A stretch of 64,000 bases of DNA from Amphiura filiformis. Its lineage: Eukaryota > Echinodermata > Ophiuroidea > Amphilepidida > Amphiuridae. The notes beneath the pieces are model-generated. The model searched no databases. It was not told where the DNA came from and was given only the letters and a program-made list of their open reading frames with translations. Positions 58,392 through 64,000 of this stretch are shown here, piece by piece (within the stretch, counting starts at the first letter, position 1; every line of letters starts with the position of its first letter). Both the position numbers and the translations under genes were made by a program. The stretch spans positions 40,530,295 to 40,594,294 of the forward strand of contig NC_092640.1 in assembly GCF_039555335.1 (NCBI RefSeq), in the 5' to 3' direction.

Positions 58392-58532
58392 CTGTACATG
58401 TTGAGGCATCTGTGCTAATTCTATAACCAGTCTCACAATTCTCACATCTGAATTGACCATCGCCTACAAACACACAGTTCACAAAATTTCTGCTATAACA
58501 ATCATGGGTTCCTTCTTCACATGGATTCATCT
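58392..58532 (-). CDS. Gene A exon 5: EGF-like domain
   Basis: A 141-bp phase 1-1 exon: EMNPCEEGTHDCYSRNFVNC, then GDGQFRCENCETGYRIS and STCT. The acceptor is TTTCCATAG and the donor ACAG|GTAAGT. Paralogue of exon 6. Confidence 0.85.
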
Positions 58533-58626
58533 CTATGGAAACAAAGGTTAAAGGTTATGATGCTTGATATCATACTGTATGATATCTGGACTGTCTTTTG
58601 TTCTGACATTTTAGTTCTCCTTTGCA

Positions 58627-59025
58627 TATGTGACCCGCTCTGATGAAACCCGCTCAGCTATTTCGAGATTTGGCAAGTCAAAGTTGGGGAAGGGGTGAAA
58701 AACCTTTCAGATTTGGTTTTTCAATTTTTATTATTTTTTGTTTCCTTAATATGTTTGCTTTAACCTACCAATGAAAACAAAATATTCTTTTATGTCTATA
58801 GCACCCAAATCTAGCATTTTCTGAGTCAAACGAAGTTTTTCTTGCATTTGCCTTTTCTTTATGTGTCGCATCCCCCCTTCTCGTTGAAAAATCGTAGAAT
58901 GAGGACCACATGTCCCAGAAACATAATTTTAGTATCAAATGAAGACCAACACTAAATGATGACATCAAAAACTCAATTTTAAAAATGAGTGACTTATGTC
59001 TAGTTTTGTGGGAGCGGGTCACATA
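58627..59025. repeat. Inverted-repeat element with TATGTGACCCGCTC ends
   Basis: TATGTGACCCGCTC at 58627 is mirrored by GAGCGGGTCACATA ending at 59025. There is no coding capacity; the minus-strand ORF here is spurious. Confidence 0.65.
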
Positions 59026-59277
59026 CATGTTCTGAAGTGTTTTCACTGTGTTCTCAGAGCCCTTGTCAAAAGCAAGTAACCATCCTAGTCCTTCCTAGGG
59101 GGCAAGAGCTCGGTAACCGAAAACAATAGTCCCAGTTGAGAGGATAACAGGGAACCACTGGCCACTTTGCCCCAAGACACACAACCAAGTAGCATCATTC
59201 AGGGATGCAGCTCAACCTTAATCATAATAACCATTGCAAGTATGACCTGCTACCCGAGTGCAGGGGCTTGACCTAAA

Positions 59278-59372
59278 AAACAAAAAAAAAACAAAAAGCG
59301 CCCAGTGATTTATAGTGCGCTTCGCTTTGGCACAACGCCTAGACGTTGATCCACAAGCCTCAGCACATACTT
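59278..59372 (-). repeat. 5'-truncated SINE, same family as 35699-36083
   Basis: On the minus strand it reads TGTGCTGAGGCTTGTGGATC, then GCGCACTATAAATCACTGGGC and a T-rich end, matching the tail of the plus-strand SINE. Confidence 0.7.
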
Positions 59373-59380
59373 ACATCCAA

Positions 59381-59532
59381 ATATTGTCGTTGGGCAGGAA
59401 AAATGTGTTTATGACCCCTGAACATGTTTAAAACAAAACTGCTATAATAAACCGGTTACATAAGAGCTTTTACTTTAAACATGTTCAGGGGCCAATGACA
59501 CATAGGAGGATTTTCCTGCCCAACAACGATAT
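59381..59532. repeat. Short palindromic element
   Basis: ATATTGTCGTTGGGCAGGAA is mirrored at the right end, with CCTGAACATGTTTAAA and its inverse near the centre. Confidence 0.6.
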
Positions 59533-60502
59533 GCAGGATCCAAAAATGCCTATATGGTCAGGTGCATTTTATCCCACTTTTAGCTAGTTAAACATGGTTA
59601 GTAAATATGGAAGATCTGCGGTTACAGGTGTGAGAATTAACCCACAAATTTCCTACGGTACGAGTCCGAGTGACCCGTAAAAATTGAACCAAGCAATAAA
59701 GAGCAGAAAATCCTATTTTTGTTGTTCCGCTGGTTTACATAATACTTCCAGCTCCCTGAGTACACTTTCATTTTAGTTTCCCTTCAAGTTTTCAACCCAG
59801 ATTTTCTATAATCTACATAGCGTGAACGCCATAGCTAATTCTCTCTCTTTAAATTTCACAGGCAAGGGTCCGGGGTCGGACCCTTGAAAATTGGTGAGGA
59901 CCCTTGACATTTCAAAGGCAAGGGTCTGACGGACCCTTGGATTTTTTTTTTTTATTTCGAGGCCTGATGGCAGTGAGGTAAGTTCAGCCCCAAAGCCACA
60001 AGTCTGCAGGACAGGCTGCTCCTAAAACTAACCCTGAAAGTAACCTGTCCATATATTTGTTGTAACTTTGGTTTTATTGTATCAGTGCTCTTAGTGTCTA
60101 GTTATCAGTGGACACAAATTCCAAGGTGGGCAAAATATTGCAAAACGTCCAGTTGTCCTGTTACCAAAATGACTTTACCGAGACGTTTGCACACTAAGTG
60201 CGCGAAAATTTGCAATGTTAATGATGAAATGAGCCAAAGTAAGAATAATCATGGCCTACAAAGGCTACACAGAAGATAAACATCACAAATTTGGTCAATT
60301 TTGTCCTGGTATTTTGGTGGTCGATGTACGCCACTACAAGGCAACATTGCAGGGAGTCTGTTGGGCTGGTTAGGAAAAAAATGTGTTCAAAGCCAAAGTA
60401 GCCCATCTAGGGCAGGCTCTATTTTATACACTGTTTCATGGGGATTACCTACGCAACATACATGTATATCTGCACACCACAACACACACATTTAGTTCAT
60501 AC
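59533..60502. other. Intron sequence, nothing recognised
   Basis: Between gene A exons 4 and 5. It contains an internal direct repeat of AAGGGTCCG/GACCCTTG around 59865-59940 and no supported exon. Confidence 0.4.
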
Positions 60503-60734
60503 CTGGTGAGATGACACTAGCCGATACTACTTGACTATCAGAACCAAGGAACATATCATCACTCAAGCCATCAATCAAGAATGCCTCTTCTATGTCAGAA
60601 ATTTCAACTGTAGCAGACTCTGTAAAATCCAGCCTTATAGTCACCTCTGCTCCATCTGATGTAGGGGTCATTGTCAGTACAGCAGCTCCTAGGAAATCAG
60701 CACTAATACTACTTGCTTGGAAGAGTGATGTCAA
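60503..60734 (-). CDS. Gene A exon 4: C-terminal half of SEA-like domain 1
   Basis: Phase 0 acceptor (CCAATTCAG) and phase 1 donor (CCAG|GTATGA), 232 bp. It encodes LTSLFQASSISADFLGAAVL, then TSDGAEVTIRLDF, which fits the central helix and strands of SEA domains. The self-cleavage G-S step is replaced by D-G-A, so cleavage is unlikely here. An acidic linker follows (ISDIEEAFLIDGLSDDM). Confidence 0.8.
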
Positions 60735-60984
60735 CTGAATTGGGAAATGAAGAATAAGATCAATTTTGAAAATGAGTTTTTTATGTCTCTTGGCTTAACA
60801 TATGCAGACCTGTTTTTCATTCAGTTTTTTCTCCATCTTACTTTTTTACCATCGACTTTTGCTCTTTTCCCCAAAATCACATTTTACTTCTTGTGTCCTT
60901 GTGATTGTCTTCGAGTATCTCTCTCTGTCTCTCCCCTCTCTCTTTCTGTGAATACCTGTGTACCCTTGAATTTCTGTTGTTATA

Positions 60985-62004
60985 TTTAATTCTAGGACAC
61001 AGGTGTATGAGCCTGTAGGTGTACTACACAGAAGCTCCAACCTTAGCTGCTTGAAAACTTTCACAGAGTTGTATACTGCTACCATCCAGGAATTGAACCT
61101 ATAACCTGCGGACTACTATACCAAACACACTTAAATCTTCTGTCAATGCATCTCTATTAGCCTCTGTGTTGACAGTGTCAAACAACCAGACAGGATTGAA
61201 ACCTTTCACCAAGTTGAACAGTGCTACTACTCAGGAATTGAAACTGTAATCTTTAGATCACTTTACCATGTATACTTACATCTTCTGTCAATGCATCTCT
61301 ATTAGCCTCTGTGTTGACAGTGTCAAACAACCAGACAGAATTGAAACCCTTCACCAAGTTGAACAGTGCTACTACTCAGGAATTGAAACTGTATTCTTTA
61401 GATCACTTTACCATGTATACTTACATCTTCTGTCAATGCATCTCTATTAGCCTCTGTGTTGACAGTGTCAAACAACCAGACAGAATTGAAACCCTTCACC
61501 AAGTTGAACAGTGCTACTACTCAGGAATTGAAACTGTATTCTTTAGATCACTTTACCATGCATACTTACATCTGCTGTCAATGCATCTCTATTAGCCTCT
61601 GTGTTGACAGTGTCAAACAACCAGACAGAATTGAAACCCTTCACCAAGTTGAACAGTGCTACTACTCAGGAATTGAAACTGTATTCTTTAGATCACTTTA
61701 CCATGCATACTTACATCTGCTGTCAATGCATCTCTATTAGCCTCTGTGTTGACAGTGTCAAGCAACCAGACAGGATTGAAACCTTTCACCAAGTTGAACA
61801 CTACACCCATTCAGGAATTGAACCTGTAACCATTGGATCACTATACCACGTATACTTACATCTTCTGTCAATGCATCTCTATTAGCCTCTGTGTTGACAA
61901 TGTCAAACAACCAGACAGAATTGAAACCCTTCACCAAGTTGAATACCGCTACTACTCAGGAATTGAACCTGTAACCATTGGATCACCATACCATGTATAC
62001 TTAC
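60985..62004 (-). repeat. Tandem array of exon 3 tail plus donor, unit exactly 145 bp
   Basis: TGTCAATGCA (plus strand) recurs at 61141, 61286, 61431, 61576, 61721, 61866 and 62011, always 145 bp apart; 62011 is the real exon 3. Each unit keeps an open frame encoding VWLFDTVNTEANRDALT-like sequence. The GTAAGT donor is kept in all but the 61141 copy (TTAAGT). A diverged eighth copy lies at about 60985-61130. The unit lacks exon 3's T-rich acceptor; only TAGTAG precedes the open frame. Confidence 0.9.
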
Positions 62005-62117
62005 ATCTACTGTCAATGCATCTCTATTAGCCTCTGTGTTGACAGTGTCAAAGAGCCAGACAGGGTTGAAACCCTTCACCAAGTTGAACACTGCTACCAA
62101 TGAATGAGTTAATGAAG
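62005..62117 (-). CDS. Gene A exon 3: N-terminal half of SEA-like domain 1
   Basis: Acceptor with nine T's and CAG (phase 1) and GAT|GTAAGT donor (phase 0), 113 bp. It encodes ASLTHSLVAVFNLVKGF, then PVWLFDTVNTEANRDALTVD. It joins exon 4 in frame to give a SEA-like fold. It is the 5'-most and only copy of the 145-bp array with a proper acceptor. Confidence 0.78.
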
Positions 62118-62402
62118 CTGAAAAAAAAACCCATATCAGATCTTCATATTATTTTAGTGTAGATTATGCAAACAACACTTCAATCATTTAATAAGTCACA
62201 CACAATATTGGAAACAAAATTTGAATTCATCATTACACTGATCCACGTTTACCGGATAAATCTTATTTATGTTGAAGTTTCTGTTACACCCACTATCACT
62301 CAGAAAGTAGGCATTATTTACAGACAAAATAATAAAATATTTAAATAATGGCATTGTTATTTTCATAATAATCATATCATTTTGAGTACCCTACTTGTTT
62401 TT

Positions 62403-62504
62403 ACCCTAACAAGTTTGTTTGCTTCCCTGTCCTTAGTAGTTTAAGTTTATTTTGGCAGGTTCTCACACTGGAACATGGAATAATTATGTGTGTGATAACT
62501 AACC
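62403..62504 (-). pseudogene. Decayed partial copy of EGF exon 2
   Basis: On the minus strand it keeps ATTCCATGTTCCA, GTGAGAACC, GGACAGGGAAGCA and AACTTGTTAGG in the order of exon 62907-63038, with the middle degraded. The element at 62505-62868 lies between it and the exon. Confidence 0.5.
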
Positions 62505-62868
62505 TTGACAATTGCTTAAAAAGTTACCTTTTTCAGAGTCTTCATTGAGCAGTGACGTAACTCGCGACACCATAGTGATGTTTTGTTTACAATCCTCCGG
62601 TCACATGACCACCCGATGGGTGGTCATGTGTCAGCAGATCATTGTAGATGGCGGGCAGGTCGTATACGGCGTCCCTGTTGAGCGTGGGTCTTTGTATCTT
62701 AATCTTTATGGCTTCCCTGATCTACTTGTTCCAAAAACACACTTGGTCATGTGACCGGAATATTGTAAACAAAACATCACTACGCTGAATGAAGACGCCG
62801 TGATGGTGTCGCAAGCTACGTCGCTGGTCAATGAAGATGAAAAAGGTAACTTTTTAAGCAAATGTCAA
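62505..62868. repeat. Foldback element with TTGCTTAAAAAGTTACC ends
   Basis: TTGACAATTGCTTAAAAAG at 62505 is mirrored at 62850-62868. The arms continue through CACCATAGTGATG and TTTTGTTTACAAT, about 110 bp. There is no coding capacity. Confidence 0.65.
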
Positions 62869-62906
62869 ACATGACAGAGTCCAATATCAGTATCCACACT
62901 GCTAAC

Positions 62907-63038
62907 CTTGACAAGTTAGACTGCTTCCCTGTCTATAGTAATTCATCTGGCATATACATCTATATTCACCAATCCGGTTCTGACACCTTTCATTATTTGA
63001 TGTGGAACATGGAATACTTGTTGCACACTCGTTGATAT
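62907..63038 (-). CDS. Gene A exon 2: calcium-binding EGF domain
   Basis: A 132-bp phase 1-1 exon: DINECATSIPCSTSNNERC, then CQNRIGEYRCIC and SLTC: six cysteines. The acceptor is ATCTTTCAG. The donor CAAG|GTTAGC is weak (GTTAG rather than GTAAG). Confidence 0.83.
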
Positions 63039-63789
63039 CTGAAAGATACAGGGAATCAACAAAATATATGTGGATCAGATAAAATCACCAATGACATAAT
63101 TCAAAGTTTGGCCCAACACTATTGATATTTTAACATATACATGTGAAGGAGTTCTTACAGCTATAGCTATTACAGTGATGCCAGCGCTGCAATTTTAGGT
63201 GCCAACTAGTCTACATTAAACTTGGGTAAAACTGCCCTTATATCTCTGGTGGGTGCTTTTTTTGTTATATTGGGCTACTTCACCGCAACTTGACGAGCCA
63301 ATTCTCCACACCTTGGTATTGGTATTAAAGTTTTGGCAGCACTGAGCTATTAACTATATTTCAAAACTCTCCTCCAGTGGCATAGCCAGGTGTTTTTTTT
63401 TTTGTGTTTGGGGGGTTGGCGTTGCAATGTGCCCTCCACAGAAATTTTCAGGGGTAAAATGGGGATGGCAAATTTTTGACAAAAGACAAGACAAACAAAA
63501 ACCATTTATTATACTTGATACTTGTATTTACAATGTATATCACAATATGGAATGAGTGTCTGGCTAAGTCTCTGTATTCCATTCCAGGGGCAAAAACAGC
63601 TGTGCATTTTCTCTACAACCACTGAACAAGCCCGTTTTTCAAGACATGTGGTGGTTAAAATGTTGATGCAAATGTGTGCCAACCTCATAATTGACCATAG
63701 AAGGCTGGCTACACCCTTGCTCTGCTCTAACCATTTCTCTATGCTGCTATGCTGACTTGGACATTCCTGTCACTTTATACCCATCACAT
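63039..63789. other. Intron sequence, nothing recognised
   Basis: Between gene A exon 2 and the EGF array at the window end. T-rich and G-rich runs near 63390-63420; no exon is supported. Confidence 0.4.
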
Positions 63790-64000
63790 ACCAACACATG
63801 ATGCCATCCCCTTCAAAACCCCTGTTGCATTCACATGTGAACCCTCCATCAGTGTTAGTACATGCAGCATTCACATGGCAGTTATCAAACTCTATTACAT
63901 ACCTGTACAGGTGATTCCATCCCCTTCAAAACCAGTGTTGCATTCACATGTAAACCCTCCATCAGTGTTAGTACATGCAGCATTCACATGGCAGTTATCA
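63790..64000 (-). CDS. Gene A exon 1 of the window: EGF exon within a second 113-bp array, partial
   Basis: Two copies of the same EGF-tail unit as at 46-47 kb. The copy ending at 63903 (donor CAG|GTATGT) reads [15 protein letters not shown] then [16 protein letters not shown] and continues beyond the window. The next, ending at 63792, has a two-base deletion before its donor (TGTGTTG|GTATGT) and lacks a D-V-N-E-C start, so it is probably not coding. The acceptor-bearing end lies outside, so whether the 63903 copy is a true exon cannot be settled here. Confidence 0.6.

Larger units (their letters stand above)
45493..64000 (-). other. Gene A locus: EGF - SEA type I transmembrane protein, 5' end beyond the window
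   Basis: Eighteen minus-strand exons join in frame from the window end to 45493. Exons at domain boundaries are phase 1; the intron inside each SEA domain is phase 0, as expected if each SEA pair travelled as a unit. Order: EGF, EGF, SEA-like 1, EGF-like x2, SEA 2, EGF x2 in one exon, EGF, EGF, EGF-like, EGF, EGF, EGF x2 in one exon, EGF, EGF, transmembrane helix and tail. Many EGF exons begin with the D-[VI]-[ND]-E-C calcium-binding signature. Such proteins are usually large cell-surface adhesion or matrix-contact molecules with a SEA domain that can be cleaved; this is inference from domains. Several exons are followed by tandem partial copies of themselves (listed separately). No named orthologue recognised. 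Confidence 0.82.

Noticed and set aside
61268-62030. Series of plus-strand ORFs (94 codons each) over the SEA half-exon array
   Set aside because: They are the opposite strand of the 145-bp tandem units; each repeats the same frame only because of the repeat, and splice sites and SEA homology are on the minus strand.
60985-62117. Regular repeats that could be taken for a CRISPR array
   Set aside because: Units are 145 bp with no unique spacers, and the window is a eukaryotic genome; the units are exon-derived.

Overview
This is a window of an animal nuclear genome: AT-rich, intron-dense, and packed with short non-autonomous transposons, with no bacterial-style gene layout. The domain repertoire (six-cysteine SRCR, LDL-receptor class A, calcium-binding EGF and SEA modules built from phase 1-1 exons), an R2/HERO-like LINE and tRNA-derived SINEs point to a marine invertebrate deuterostome, most likely an echinoderm or hemichordate. 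That is inference; the species cannot be named from the sequence. All coding exons I can support are on the minus strand and are short. Most long ORFs elsewhere lie in repeats.

Gene A (window end down to about 45.5 kb, 5' end outside the window) encodes a type I membrane protein. In transcript order it has: an EGF exon in a tandem array (63.9 kb), an EGF domain, a first SEA-like domain (two exons), two related EGF-like exons, a second SEA domain (two exons), eleven more EGF domains in nine exons, then one exon with a transmembrane helix and the start of a cytoplasmic tail (45.5-45.7 kb). The last tail exon was not found. A dead LINE lies in the 47-51 kb intron.

Gene B starts at a signal-peptide exon at 24.4 kb, too short to show up as an ORF, and runs off the low end of the window. 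It is secreted or surface-bound: signal peptide, Thr/Pro linker, SRCR, SRCR, Cys-rich (LU/Ly6-like) half, linker, second LU-like half, LDLa, linker. Then a second copy of the block follows: SRCR, LU-like half with a frame break, linker, LU-like half, LDLa, linker. Introns of the two blocks are also homologous, so this is a segmental tandem duplication. Later transposon insertions can be read against empty sites in the other copy.

From 24.4 to 45.5 kb I see no convincing exon, only nested foldback elements, MITEs, SINEs and minisatellites. The most unusual signal is in gene A. At least three, probably five, exons are followed directly on their 3' side by tandem copies of only the exon's 3' part plus its 5' splice donor. 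Unit sizes are 113 bp, exactly 145 bp (seven copies) and about 150 bp. I could not match this recurring 'exon tail plus donor' amplification to any repeat class I know.
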